Notes: a model not told the origin generated them from the letters alone. Shown: positions 21,133 through 32,285, counted from the stretch's first letter. The stretch: 64,000 nt of DNA from Plantago ovata (GCA_028274465.1 CM051457.1:60698899-60762898); one strand, 5' to 3'. Numbers and translations: made by a program.

Positions 21133-23070
21133 TGTAACGGTATTGGTTTTTAAAAACAAATAAATTTCTTGAAAAGAGAAAATCCAAAATAACTTTAAAA
21201 GTAACGGTCGGCAATAAATGCCATAACAATATTTGGCGCCATAGCGCTAACAGAATCAAGTAAAAATCCAACGGTAACTTAGAAGTCAAAAGAATAACAA
21301 CTAGTGAAGAAAGTAAAAATTTTCATCTTCTTATTTAAAAAACAAATCTCCAAAGACATCCCAGACCCTTCTCTCAGTCGCTGGCATCCTACTCGCGTGC
21401 ATCCTCAGTAGTATCTGGAAGGAAGGAATTTTTGAAAACAAAGAGAGCGTGAGATAAAGGATCTCTGTGAGGTTCTAAGTTAACAAAAGAAAAGTAAATA
21501 GTTTGAAAACAAAATCCTTTATAGCAGATAAAATAACAAACATAACAAATAACAAAACAGAAAGACAGAATAGATACGTCGAAGTCCGTTGGTGCAGCCC
21601 GCCTTGTTACTCCTACTCCCAGATTGCCCTTATAGCTCCCTCCAGAGGGTATACAACTCCGGACAGAAACAGAAACCCCCGTGTACTTTGGGGAAGCAGA
21701 ACGTACGACCCTAATAGACCTCAGCGACTTCCGCCTCGCGCTTAAAAGGGATTAGACTAGGCAATAACCAAGCAAACCCGATAGTCCTCACTACCCAAGC
21801 CTACCTAATTACAACCTAATCGACCGGTCACACAGAAACAGACAAAACAGATACAGATACAGAACAAACAGATAAGAATAATCAAATCTCGAAACATCGA
21901 GAAGTGTTCCTGCAGAAAAGTTAATCCAGAACAGAGTAGCAACAAACAAAGATAAGTAAATAGACAAACTTAGGACTTAGTTACTTTTACGCGGAAGCAT
22001 ACGGTATAACAGAATATATAGTAATAGATACAGATTGTCACATAGCCTTCCAGTTTTTCGCAAATAAATAAGTTTCGGCGTGAACACTCACCTCAACTTG
22101 AAAGCAAAAGTCTTCAACGAGCAGTGAGCTTAAGAGCTAACGAACGACGGAGAACCTAAATAGAAAGTAAATAGTTACACTCTAGAAGTCGAACGAACGG
22201 AAAGTAAAAGGTCGTTATAGAAGTGGTAAAGGAGGGGTTCGAACTCGGGACCTCTAAGTTAGTCAAGTACTACCTAACCAACTAAGCTAGCAAGGCAGTC
22301 ACTACAAAAGTACCAAAGCAGAAACTAGTTAACTTGAAACGTTTTCAGAAAACAGTGTTTCAATCTCTGGAAATTACTAAAGTACCCTCAGTGGTAAATT
22401 GCAAAAAGATCCTTTTTGTTTTCAGAAAGTACAAACAAGTCCAGCAGGTTCCCAAACATGCATACCAGTCCCTACAGAATTAAAAGGTTTACAAAACAGT
22501 CCTCTGTCAGTCAACTATTGTCAAAGCCTAATTGCAAAAAGGTCCTTTAGGTTTTCAGACTTTCCAAAACAGTCCACAAGGTTCAGATTATTACACTAAG
22601 GTCCAGTCAGTTTTTCAAAGTCAACAAAACCAACACGGTCAACAAACGAGGTCGAATAACAAATCCACAGTCCAACAACAGCAACAACAACTATCCTAGG
22701 TCCCGGTTCTCAGTTCAAACACGAGGTCAAAGGCAGCAGGGGTAAAATGGTCCGAAAGTAAAAGAAAGAAAAACGAAAAGAAGGACAGAGGCAGAGTAGT
22801 TACCCTTGTCGAAACTGAAACAAAACAAAGTATGTGAACCGCAAACTGTAACCGAACAACTACGAGCAATCGACCGAAATTGGACCGAACAGTAACGTGA
22901 CTGAGCACGCGGAACAGATCAAGAGAGGCACGACCCTAAAACGAACGGAATTCAAACAAAACTAAGAAATCGAAAACCAAAAACTCAACCGGGATTGAAT
23001 TAACCAACAGGACGGAAGCTTACCGATCAAAAACGGAATCGGAGCGGAACAGAGAGAACGAGTCGGTACG
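21133..23070 (-). repeat. Element A 5' LTR, first part
   Basis: It begins TGTAACGG on the plus strand and parallels 1-1534. It is interrupted at 23070 by composite C after GGTACG and continues at 59979. Rejoined, the LTR is 2519 bp. It includes the splice donor at 22086-22094 and the tRNA-like segment at 22225-22296. Confidence 0.93.
22225..22296 (-). other. tRNA-like segment in A 5' LTR
   Basis: The A box starts at 22289 and the B box at 22245, 44 nt apart. The sequence is the same as in the left LTR apart from small changes outside the boxes. Confidence 0.55.
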
Positions 23071-24386
23071 TGATGATCGCGGGATTGTCAGTTCCGGATC
23101 AGTCAAATAAATTTGTTATTTAGCCAAAGGCAATTCACAACTACAACGAAAACCGTAGTGTAGCAGTAGAATAACCTCGAATGTCGATCTCTAAGGACTA
23201 TAACAAGCTTTATCAAATCTAATTTAGAATATAAAAACAGCAGACGATATAGCAAGGGTTTTTCTAACAGATAATGGAGATTGGTGATAGTATGGTCCTT
23301 CAAAGCATAACGGGTTAATAATCATGCGTAAATTCCTCGGTTTTGCATGGAGATCTTTGATCAATAATTGTCCTGTTGTAATTATCAAACACTACGAAGA
23401 TATAGATAGGTCAAAGACTAATGAATTGTCCAATTGTGTTCCGTAATTATTCAACACTACGAAGATATAGATATAGATAGGTCAAGTCTATGAATTGTCC
23501 AGTTGTGTGCAATAATTAATCAACATACGAATATATAGATTCCGATAGATCAAAGAAATAAAGCAATAACACGGAGTATAATGCGCGATATAGCCATTAG
23601 CATAATTATCAACTCTTCGCTAAGAATTCACATACTATCACCAACGAGAAGTTTAGCTACTCATAGTTGTCATGCAATCAACAGAAATCATAGAAGAAAA
23701 CATGTTGAAAGATATATAAAAATAAGTAGAAAAACTGTAAGATACAATGTTACCGAAGGTTGTCAGTCTCCGAAGAATCGCGATCTTACAAGCTCCAAAC
23801 TGCTATGAAAAAGTATCTCCTAAGCTATGAACCCCCAGAACAGGCTCTGGGAAGTTCCTACCTAAAACTACAGAGAAAGGTGAGAGAATAGGTCTGGAAA
23901 AGTATGAATTTCGGAGAAAAACTAAGCAACTATATATAGTGTTCGAATTAGTGTGGGGCGAAGGGCCCCACACACCGGGCGAGTCGCCTGGTGTGGGGCG
24001 ATTCGCCCCACATCCCGGGCAATTCGCCCGGGAGCTTTTTTCGGGATTTTGCGCGTTTTCGACGCGTTTTTGGATTTCTTCCCCTTTTCGGACTCGGTTT
24101 CTGACTTCTAGTGGCCTTCTAACCTCCAGATTCGACCCCTAGACTCCAAATTCTATCCGGAAACCTTCAGATACTCCAAATAGGCTTCTGGAACACCAAT
24201 TCCTTGTCAACTTCAATATAATTGCCCGGAAATCCTCGTTTTTCAACCAAAACCTGTAAAATAAAAACTAAAGGGAAACATGACACTATTCTAATAAAAT
24301 GCACTAAAATATAGCTAAATTAACATAGAGGATAACTAAAATAGGTGAAAAAGACCTAAATCAAAGTGTAAAATACACATTCATCA
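23071..24386 (-). repeat. Composite C 3' LTR
   Basis: A 1316-bp LTR of the TGATGATCGCGGG sub-type. The TATA box TATATATA is at 23931-23938 with the palindrome array 23951-24032 just upstream in the sense direction. It shares the GATATAGATATAGATAGG segment with the right outer LTR. Confidence 0.92.
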
Positions 24387-25772
24387 AACTCCCCAAACCG
24401 AACCTTTGCTTGTTCTCAAGCAACTAAGCTAGACTCTAATGCACAAAACAATGCAACACATAAAATGGAGTCTCATGCCAAATAAAATGAATTAATCTAC
24501 TGAATCTATCAAATAACATATGAACAAAAACCACATAAATCAAAACATGAATATCGGTTGAAGAATGCCTCGATTGACTCATACACATCCACATAAGCAC
24601 TTATGTCAAGACAAGATAGTCTCTCGTAACATTCTCTACCTGGACCTAGTCAGTGACGACGTAATGAAACATGTTAAGATACGAATGGTTGTCCCGTGCC
24701 TATGAAACTGAGGACTTACTGCTGTTCACCAAGTTAAGACTTTTCCTCAAAGAGGTCGAACCAGTACTGGCTCTCATCAAACGAAGGAGGGTTCCCTATA
24801 AATGATAACACTCCCATATTCTACCCATCTCTCAAGCAAAGCCTTAAGATTTTCACCACTTCCTGAATGGCAGGACGAGGGTGGTCTAGAACAGATGACA
24901 CTCAAAAACAAAAGACAAAAAATAGAAAATTACAACACGATTATGAATATTACAAGAATTGAAAAATGAGACACAACACATTGCTAAACTGCTATTTGGC
25001 TTTGTTTTTGGGACCCTTCTTTGCTTTTTTGGGGTCTTTTCTTTTTTTTTCTTTTTTTTCTTTCCAGTTTCTTTTTTTCTCTTTTTTTCTCTTTTTTCCT
25101 GGAACTTTTCTTTTTTTTTTTTTTAGCCAGCAGTAGCACAACGAAAAGAAACAAAATGACTCACACGACTTCCCCAAACCTATTCGAAAGAATAGGCTGG
25201 AGTACAAAATTTACGAGAAAGGAAAAATAGACTTGTTGCCTCTTAGGTACATAATTACTCGGGAAAACAACCATAAGACCCTAACATGCATCATCCTATT
25301 ATAAAGGCCTTCGTGAACCGCAATAGAGAAAACACCACTAAGTGATGTCGAGACTACCAAGCTTAACTAAGAGCAATACATAAATGTGACAAGCGAAGCG
25401 AGAAAAACCTCAAACAAATTCATAGAGATGAAGCATATGATTAATGGCATAGTTAGTTAATTTACCCAATAAAAAAGTTCAAAAAATTCGGCAATAAACT
25501 CCATATAAAACATGCAAGACTATCCTAGGATGAATGCAGTGAATGCAACCTAAAAAACTAAGAAAGCAGTAAAGGTGCAAATGCAAATGCAAACAAAGAA
25601 CAAGATACTAATCAACACAAAGCCAAACAATACTTAACATCGCGGTTCACATCCCATCCCCCTTATGATTCTTAAGCTAGCCCCTAGCAAAAGAGAATGA
25701 GTAATAAGAAATGATACTTGATGTTACCGAACGGTTTGGCCTCGGTTGGCTGAGAGTGGACATGTGAAAAGA

Positions 25773-27093
25773 CTAATCATCGGGATGGTAATCCCCATAA
25801 AAGTCCCTCCACATGTCAGACAGGAGTTCATTGGACTGCCGTAGAGCCTCCTGTTGCTGCTCGATGAGTTGTTGCTGCTCCCACCTTTGTTGCCTATCCT
25901 CTCGGCGATGCTCCTCGAATGTCTCCCAGTCGCGGTTGCGCTGGGCAATGTGCCCGTCGAGGTCCTGTCGTAAGGCCGCGGTACTGGCATCAACTCTATC
26001 GAAACGATCGTCGAGGTAGGCCCGGAATTCAGAGAAGTCAAATCCTCTAGACCCTTGTGGTGCTCGAGGCGGTGCATGCGGTGCTCTATGGACAAATGGA
26101 ATATTCGGGATAGGGGCTTGGCCATCATCAGCCTCCATAGCATCCTCATAATCATTCTCATTATCGGAATCGCTCAGTTGGAAGGGTGCTTCCACATCAG
26201 CAGCGGCAGCCGTGGGGTTCTTCAGCTGATACCTAGCAAGCTGCACCTCAATAGTCGAGGGTGAAAGAGCAGCGACCTCGCAATCCCCCTCGTCAATGTC
26301 CTCGACCCCATGATATTTGCAGTAGGCAGTGATGAAGCTCGGAAAGATGAAGGGCTTCTTCTTCTTTTCCCAGTGGCGCTCATACTCTTCATACATGATG
26401 TGTCCGATGTCGATCCGATGTCTGTCTATCAAGTAGTAGAGGAGCTCGGCGTAATAGGGCTGTATCCATGTGCCATTCTTCCTAGGGATCAAGTTGAAGA
26501 TGCAGAATTTCATCATTACCTTAGCTTCAATGCTAAGGTCGCTCTGACGGATCCGTGCAGGTTCTCCCCTGATTTCTGGATATCTGTACTCTGTGTTGCA
26601 GATCACGTCTGTAATATGTCTTCCTATCCCCCTAGAGGCCCTCGAATACAGGTAGGCATGGTCGCTCCCTGTGAACTCCTGCTGCCCAAAATGGATGAAT
26701 GAAGAAATGGACTCTGGTGTCCATGGTATTATCAGGCCTCGAACTAGTACCCCATTCTTCTCCTCGAGATCAGTGAATCCAGTGTAGAATTCTTGGAGGA
26801 GGCTCACGTCGTACCCCTTGAACCTATTGGAACTATACCAAACCCAATTTTCTTCTTGATGCCAATCGGGATAGCATCCTATACCCCGCCGTTCCAGCTG
26901 CTGCCTCCGGGATATCAATCCTCCTGTCTGGAATGATCGATCTTCCCCCTTCGGCCATCTCCTCTTCGAGCCTTTATCGGACATCAATCGCAGCTAAAGA
27001 CATCTCGTACATGTGGTGAGAAGGTTGAGAGCTTGATGCTACTCCCTTCCCCTTTTTGCTCGAGCCAGCTCTCCTCGATCCTCTTGGAGCCAT
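25773..27093 (-). pseudogene. ORF2 (putative plant transposon protein type), left-arm copy
   Basis: This is the counterpart of the intact ORF2 at 29434-30753. The ATG is at 27093, 5 nt after the acceptor TTTGTAG. Two lesions are seen: a CGA-CAA to CGA-TAA type nonsense change near 26983, and a 1-bp insertion in an A run near 26851. After these the frame is open to 25773 and encodes 404 residues in the last frame, nearly identical to the right arm (WVWYSSNRFKGYDVSLL onward). Both lesions arose after the duplication or in this arm only. Confidence 0.88.
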
Positions 27094-27098
27094 GATTC

Positions 27099-27639
27099 CT
27101 ACAAACAGTAATTAGTATCTTGTATGACGCAAAACAGACTTATGCATATGTAAATGTACGAGCGAACAAACGAGCAATATCTACAACAATCCAACTCCTA
27201 AAAAACCCAATGCCTAGTCTAGCTACTTCATCACGCAACATATCAATGTAACTACTACAATAACATATCACATTATGCTCTTGCTAAACAACAAATGCCT
27301 TGAATCACAAGGTTCAATCCATACCATAGTAATCAAAAATCTAACAACATAAATCCTCAACTTCATCAATCATGCATTCTACCATTACATCCACTATTAT
27401 CATATCAACAAACACATGTTTAAACATGGAATGAAAGTAAAAGATACATTTCCTAACAAGATATATCATCTAATAGCAAAAAATCTCAAACCATCAAACC
27501 AAGCCTAATTGAACATGCAATTGATAATGAATAACGTTTCTAATCACATAAATCATCAACCCATACATCGTACAAGCTTAATTGAAGCATAAATCAAAAA
27601 AACCCCAAATTTGAAAAATTAGGGTTCATGTGAGATTAC
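27099..27639 (-). other. ORF2 leader intron, left-arm copy
   Basis: The donor is TTTGAG|GTAATC and the acceptor TTTGTAG|GAATCATG. The 541 nt mirror 28889-29428. Confidence 0.55.
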
Positions 27640-27902
27640 CTCAAATTCGAAGATTGAATGAACTAGGAAGAGATTTGTTCGGATGAAAATAAGAGCACGT
27701 AACGGGCTTCGATTGAAGCTAAAGAACACAAAATTTGGTGGAAAGACGAAGAAGTTATGAAGGTTTGAATGTATTTTGAAAATGGGGAAGTTTTTGGAGT
27801 TTAGATGAAGAAGATGGAGAAAAAATGAAGAAATGGGGAAGAACCCCGCTTTTTAACTTTTGCAGGTCGTGGGGCGAGTCGCCCCACGCCTGGGGAGAAT
27901 CT

Positions 27903-28299
27903 GTGCATAAGGCTATTGTGCAACTGGCGGATGGATCCTTTGTGAGACCCGAAGGCGTTGTGAAGAATGTATTGGTCAAGATTGGTGAAGCTTCCGTATA
28001 CACCTTTTGTAGTTATGCCGGCGTCTACACCTGGGACGGGGGATGTCATTCTCTTGGGGCGAACGTTCTTGACTAAGCTACGCTCCGTGATGGACATCTA
28101 CCGAAGGACTTGCACTATTGAAGTGGGTGGCAAGCAACATGTGTTGCGAGCCATATCTGATCCACCTAATACACCTGATACTTCTCACACTGTTGACTAC
28201 AGTGGTCTTAATGTCTATGTTCATTCTTATTCACAGGTTCGAGGCATGAGGAGGAGATCCATGAAGGGGAAGTCTAGTACCCTCAAGAAGAAGAGCTAG
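27903..28299 (+). pseudogene. gag-protease fragment in the inverted-repeat spacer
   Basis: The plus-strand sequence resumes in the middle of the protease (AIVQLADGSFVRPEGVVKN) and runs to the normal C-terminus (KSSTLKKKS). The active-site DTGS part is missing. A 2-bp deletion near 28005 shifts the frame inside the segment that reads VYTNFVVMP in other copies. It belongs to the plus-oriented truncated unit that continues through the right arm. A protease could not form. Confidence 0.88.
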
Positions 28300-28343
28300 G
28301 CACAGACAGGAGTCGAGTCAAAGACTTTAAAAAATGGCACTAT

Positions 28344-28359
28344 CCGGGAGGCAACCCGG
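28344..28359 (+). other. Post-gag-protease hairpin (plus-oriented unit)
   Basis: CCGGG-AGGCAA-CCCGG begins 44 nt after the stop at 28299 and is followed by GGTTTTTATC. It is the best-preserved stem of the four copies. Confidence 0.65.
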
Positions 28360-28545
28360 GGTTTTTATCGCTTTCTTTACCGCTTTATTGCATGCATTCA
28401 TACTTGAACAATTTGCTTTTCATATGTGAATTTGTTCGTCTCTGCGTCGTATGTGCTTATGTTATGTTTGAGTGAGATTTTTCGAGTGATTTTGTGAGAA
28501 AAATGGTTTTCGGGAACTAAAAAATCGCATTTTTTCAAAAATGTT

Positions 28546-28656
28546 CGTCTCCCCACCTCAGGAGGTGGGGGGCGAATCGCCCTACGAGTCCAGAGCACGC
28601 GCGCGCGCTCCTGACGCGCGGGGCGATTCGCCCCAGGCGTGGGTCGACTCGCCCCG
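28546..28656 (+). promoter_or_regulatory. Internal palindrome cluster before ORF2 (plus-oriented unit)
   Basis: It has a hairpin with an 8-bp stem CCCCACCT/AGGTGGGG (28551-28570), then GGCGAATCGCC, a (GC)n stretch, GGGGCGATTCGCCCC (28620-28634) and GTCGACTCGCCCC. The first hairpin has a different stem sequence from the CTCCCC/GGGGAG hairpin in B, D and C, yet it remains self-complementary. The CT-rich leader and the intron follow. Confidence 0.6.
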
Positions 28657-28888
28657 CGACCTGCAGAAGTTAAAAAGCGGGGTTCTTCCCCATTTCTTCA
28701 TTTTTTCTCCATCTTCTTCATCTAAACTCCAAAAAACTTCCCCATTTTCAAAATACATTCAAACCTTCATAACTTCTTCATCTTTCCACCAAATTTTGTG
28801 TTCTTTAGCTTCAATCGAAGCCCGTTACGTGCTCTTTCTTTTCATCTGAACAAATCTATTCCTAGTTCATTCAATCTTTGGATTTGAG

Positions 28889-29428
28889 GTAATCTCACAT
28901 GAACCCTAATTTTTCAAATTTGGGGTTTTTTGATTTATGCTTCAATTAAGCTTGTACGATGTATGGGTTGATGATTTATGTGATTAGAAACGTTATTCAT
29001 TATCAATTGCATGTTCAATTAGGCTTGGTTTGATGGTTTGAGATTTTTTGCTATTAGATGATATATCTTGTTAGGAAATGTATCTTTTACTTTCATTCCA
29101 TGTTTAAACATGTGTTTGTTGATATGATAATGGTGGATGTAATGGTAGAATGCATGATTGATGAAGTTGAGGATTTATGTTGTTAGATTTTTGATTACTA
29201 TGGAATGGATTGAACCTTGTGATTCAAGGCATTTGTTGTTTAGCAGGAGCATAATGTGATATGTTATTGTAGTAGTTACATTGATATGTTGCGTGATGAA
29301 GTAGCTAGACTAGGCATTGGGTTTTTGAGGAGTTGGATTGTTGTAGATATTGCTCGTTTGTTCGCTCGTACATTTACATATGCATAAGTCTGTTTTGCGT
29401 CATACAAGATACTAATTAGTGTTTGTAG
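28889..29428 (+). other. Candidate 5' leader intron of the intact ORF2
   Basis: GAG|GTAATCTC at the donor and GTGTTTGTAG|GA at the acceptor enclose a T-rich 540-nt tract. The ATG is the first triplet but one after the acceptor. The preceding leader exon from the palindromes is about 230 nt. Host plant genes often have such leader introns; in an LTR element it is unusual. Confidence 0.6.
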
Positions 29429-29433
29429 GAATC

Positions 29434-30753
29434 ATGGCTCCAAGAGGATCGAGGAGAGCTGGCTCGAGCAAAAAGGGGAAGGGAGTAGCATCAAGCTCCC
29501 AACCTTCTCACCACATGTACGAGATGTCTTTAGCTGCGATAGATGTCCGACAAAGGCTCGAAGCGGAGATGGCCGAAGGGGGAAGATCGATCATTCCAGA
29601 CAGGAGGATTGATATCCTAGAGGCAGCAGCTGGAACGGCGGGGTATAGGATGCTATCCCGATTGGCATCAAGAAGGAATTGGGTTTGGTATAGTTCCAAC
29701 AAGTTCAAGGGGTACGACGTGAGCCTCCTCCAAGAATTCTACACTGGATTCACTGATCTCGAGGAGAAGAATGGGGTACTAGTTCGAGGCCTGATAATAC
29801 CATGGACACCAGAGTCCATTTCTTCATTCTACCATTTTGGGCAGCAGGAGTTCACAGGGAGCGACCATGCCTACTTGTATTCGAGGGCCTCTAGGGGGAT
29901 AGGAAGACATATTACAGACGTGATCTGCAACAGAGAGTACAGATATCCAGAATTCAGGGGAGAACCTACACGGATCCGTCAGAGCGACCTTAGCATTGAA
30001 GCTAAGGTAATGATGAAATTCTGCATCTTCAACTTGATCCCTAGGAAGAATGACACATGGATACAGCCCTATTACGCCGAGCTCCTCTACTGCTTGATAG
30101 ACAGACATCGGATCGACATCGGGCACATCATGTATGAAGAGTATGAGCGCCACTGGGAAAAGAAGAAGAAGCCCTTCATCTTTCCGAGCTTCATCACTGC
30201 CTACTGCAAATATCATGGGGTCGAGGACATTGATGAGGGGGATTGCGAGGTCGCTTCCCTTTCACCCTCGACTATTGAGGTGCAGCTTGCTAGGTATCAG
30301 CTGAAGAACCCCACGGCTGCCGCTGCTGATGTGGAAGCACCCTTCCAACCGAGCGATTCCGATAATGAGAATGATTATGAGGATGCTATGGAGGCTGATG
30401 ATGGACAAGCCCCTATCCCGGATATTCCATTTGTCCATAGAGCACCGCATGCACTGCCTCGAGCACCACAAGGGTCTAGAGGATTTGACTTCTCTGAATT
30501 CCGGGCCTACCTCGACGATCGTTTCGATAGAGTTGATGCCAGTACCGCGGCCTTACGACAGGACCTCGACGGGCACATTGCCCTGCGCAACCGCGATTGG
30601 GAGACATTCGAGGAGCATCGCCGAGAGGATAGGCAACAAAGGTGGGAGCAGCAACAGCTCATCCAGCAGCAACAGGAGGCTCTACAGCAGTCCAATGAAC
30701 TCATGTCTGACATGTGGAGGGACTTTTATGGGGATTACCATCCCGATGATTAG
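29434..30753 (+). CDS. ORF2: putative plant transposon protein, intact copy
   Basis: A 439-residue open frame, the only undamaged ORF2 in the window. The N-terminus (MAPRGSRRAGSSKKGKG) is basic. Residues from about 80 to 260 match in style the putative plant transposon protein domain found in Athila-type and related elements (WVWYSSNKFKGYDVSLL, LVRGLIIPWTPESISSF, the Cys-containing AKVMMKFCIFNLIPRK). An acidic stretch (SDSDNENDYEDAMEADD) and a C-terminal coiled coil rich in Arg and Gln follow (EHRREDRQQRWEQQQL), ending DFYGDYHPDD. No signal peptide or membrane segment is apparent, so an envelope role is not supported. The function is unknown; it occupies the place of the env-like gene. The GTG-led extension before 29434 lies in the intron. 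Confidence 0.85.
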   Translation: MAPRGSRRAGSSKKGKGVASSSQPSHHMYEMSLAAIDVRQRLEAEMAEGGRSIIPDRRIDILEAAAGTAGYRMLSRLASRRNWVWYSSNKFKGYDVSLLQEFYTGFTDLEEKNGVLVRGLIIPWTPESISSFYHFGQQEFTGSDHAYLYSRASRGIGRHITDVICNREYRYPEFRGEPTRIRQSDLSIEAKVMMKFCIFNLIPRKNDTWIQPYYAELLYCLIDRHRIDIGHIMYEEYERHWEKKKKPFIFPSFITAYCKYHGVEDIDEGDCEVASLSPSTIEVQLARYQLKNPTAAAADVEAPFQPSDSDNENDYEDAMEADDGQAPIPDIPFVHRAPHALPRAPQGSRGFDFSEFRAYLDDRFDRVDASTAALRQDLDGHIALRNRDWETFEEHRREDRQQRWEQQQLIQQQQEALQQSNELMSDMWRDFYGDYHPDD

Positions 30754-32267
30754 TCTTTTAACATGTCCACTCTCAGCCAACCGAGGCCAAACCGTTCGGT
30801 AACATCAAGTATCACTTCTTATTACTCATTCTCTTTTGCTAGGGGCTAGCTTAAGAATCATAAGGGGGATGGATGTGAACCGCGATGTTAAGTATTGTTC
30901 GGCTTTGTGTTGATTAGTATCTTGTTCTTTGTTTGCATTTGCATTTGCACGTTTACTGCTTTCATAGTTTTTTAGGTTGCATTCATTGCATTCATCCTAG
31001 GATAGTCTTGCATGTTTTATATGGAGTTTATTGCCGAATTTTTGAACTTTTTTATTGGGTAAATTAACTAACTATGCCATTAATCTTATGCTTCATCTCT
31101 ATGAATTTGTTTGAGGTTTTTCTCGCTTGGCTTGTCACATTTATGTATTGCTCTTAGTTAAGCTTGGTAGTCTCGACATCACTTAGTGGTGTTTTCTCTA
31201 CTGCGGTTCACGAAGGCCTTTATAATAGGAAGATGCATGTTAGGGTCTTATGGTTGTTTTCCCGAGTAATTATGTACCTAAGAGGCAACAAGTCTTCACC
31301 ATGCTTTGAGATTGCTAAATGCCTAGGAAGGAGGTAGTGTGAGGTTGTGTGATCCTTTGTTTATAACCTATTCTTCCGAATAGGTTTGGGGAGGGGGTTA
31401 CACCTTCATTAGACTTGTTTTGTGTTTTTCATTTCCGTATAGTGAGTTTATTTTTCCTTTCTCGTAAATTTTGTACTCCAACCTATTCTTTCGAATAGGT
31501 TTGGGGAAGTCGTGTGAGTCATTTTGTTTCTTTTCGTTGTGCTACTACTGGCTAAAAAAAAAGAAAAAAAAAAAGAAAGAAAAGTTCCAGGAAAAAAAAG
31601 AAACTGGAAAGAAAAAAAAGAAAAAAAAAAGAAAAGACCCCAAAAAAGCAAAGAAGGGTCCCAAAAAGAAAGCCAAATAGCAGTTTAGCAAAGTGTTGTG
31701 TCTCATTTTCCAATTCTTGTAATATTCGTAATCGTGTTGTAATTTTCTATTTTTTGTCTTTTGTTTTTGAGTGTCATCTGTTCTAGACCACCCTCGTCCT
31801 GCCATTCAGGAAGTGGTGACAATCTTAAGGCTTTGCTTGAGAGATGGGTAGAATAGGGGAGTGTTATCATTTATAGGGAACCCTCTTTCGTTTGATGAGA
31901 GCCAGTACTGGTTCGACCTCTTTGAGGAAAAGTCTTAACTTGGTGAACAGCAGTAAGTCCTCAGTTTCATAGGCACGGGACAACCATTCGTATATTAACA
32001 TGTTTCATTACGTCGTCACTGACTAGGTCCAGGTAGAGAATGTTACGAGAGACTATCTTGTCTTGACATAAGTGCTTATGTGGATGTGTATGAGTCAATC
32101 GAGGTATTCTTCAACCTATATTCATGCTTTGATTTATATGGTTTTTGTTCATATGTTTTTTGATAGATTCAGTAGATTAGTTCATTTTATTTGGAATGAG
32201 ACTCCATTTTATGTGTTTCATTGTTTTTTGCATTAGAGTCTAGCTTAGTTGCTTGAGGACAAGCAAA
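30754..32267 (+). other. 3' non-coding module, right arm
   Basis: It is the best copy for its structure. Hairpins with stems AACCTATTC/GAATAGGTT lie at 31365-31386 (loop TTCC) and 31490-31511 (loop TTTC), each followed by TTGGGGA. The purine tract 31553-31672 contains TTCCAG/CTGGAA and GACCC/GGGTC pairs. No gene is seen. Confidence 0.7.
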
Positions 32268-32285
32268 GGTTCGGTTTGGGGAGTT
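32268..32285 (+). other. Polypurine tract of the plus-oriented unit
   Basis: GGTTCGGTTTGGGGAGTT precedes TGATGAATGTG, of which only 15 bp of LTR remain before the junction with Athila sequence at about 32301. Confidence 0.8.

Larger units (their letters stand above)
24372..27895. repeat. Giant inverted repeat, left arm
   Basis: The block is the reverse complement of 28631-32300, with high identity throughout. It starts 15 bp inside the LTR and ends in the palindrome cluster (GGGGCGAGTCGCCCC at 27871-27885). It contains the 3' module, ORF2, its intron and leader. Relative to the other arm it lacks about 160 bp near 25230. Confidence 0.92.

Noticed and set aside
23951-24032. Palindrome array read as a CRISPR-like repeat array
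   Set aside because: The units are self-complementary, spacers are only a few bases, the number varies between LTR copies, and the context is a plant retroelement promoter.
30329-30802. 157-residue frame within ORF2 (and 25724-26161 in the left arm)
   Set aside because: It is an alternative frame of ORF2; the domain and full-length frame are in the other reading.
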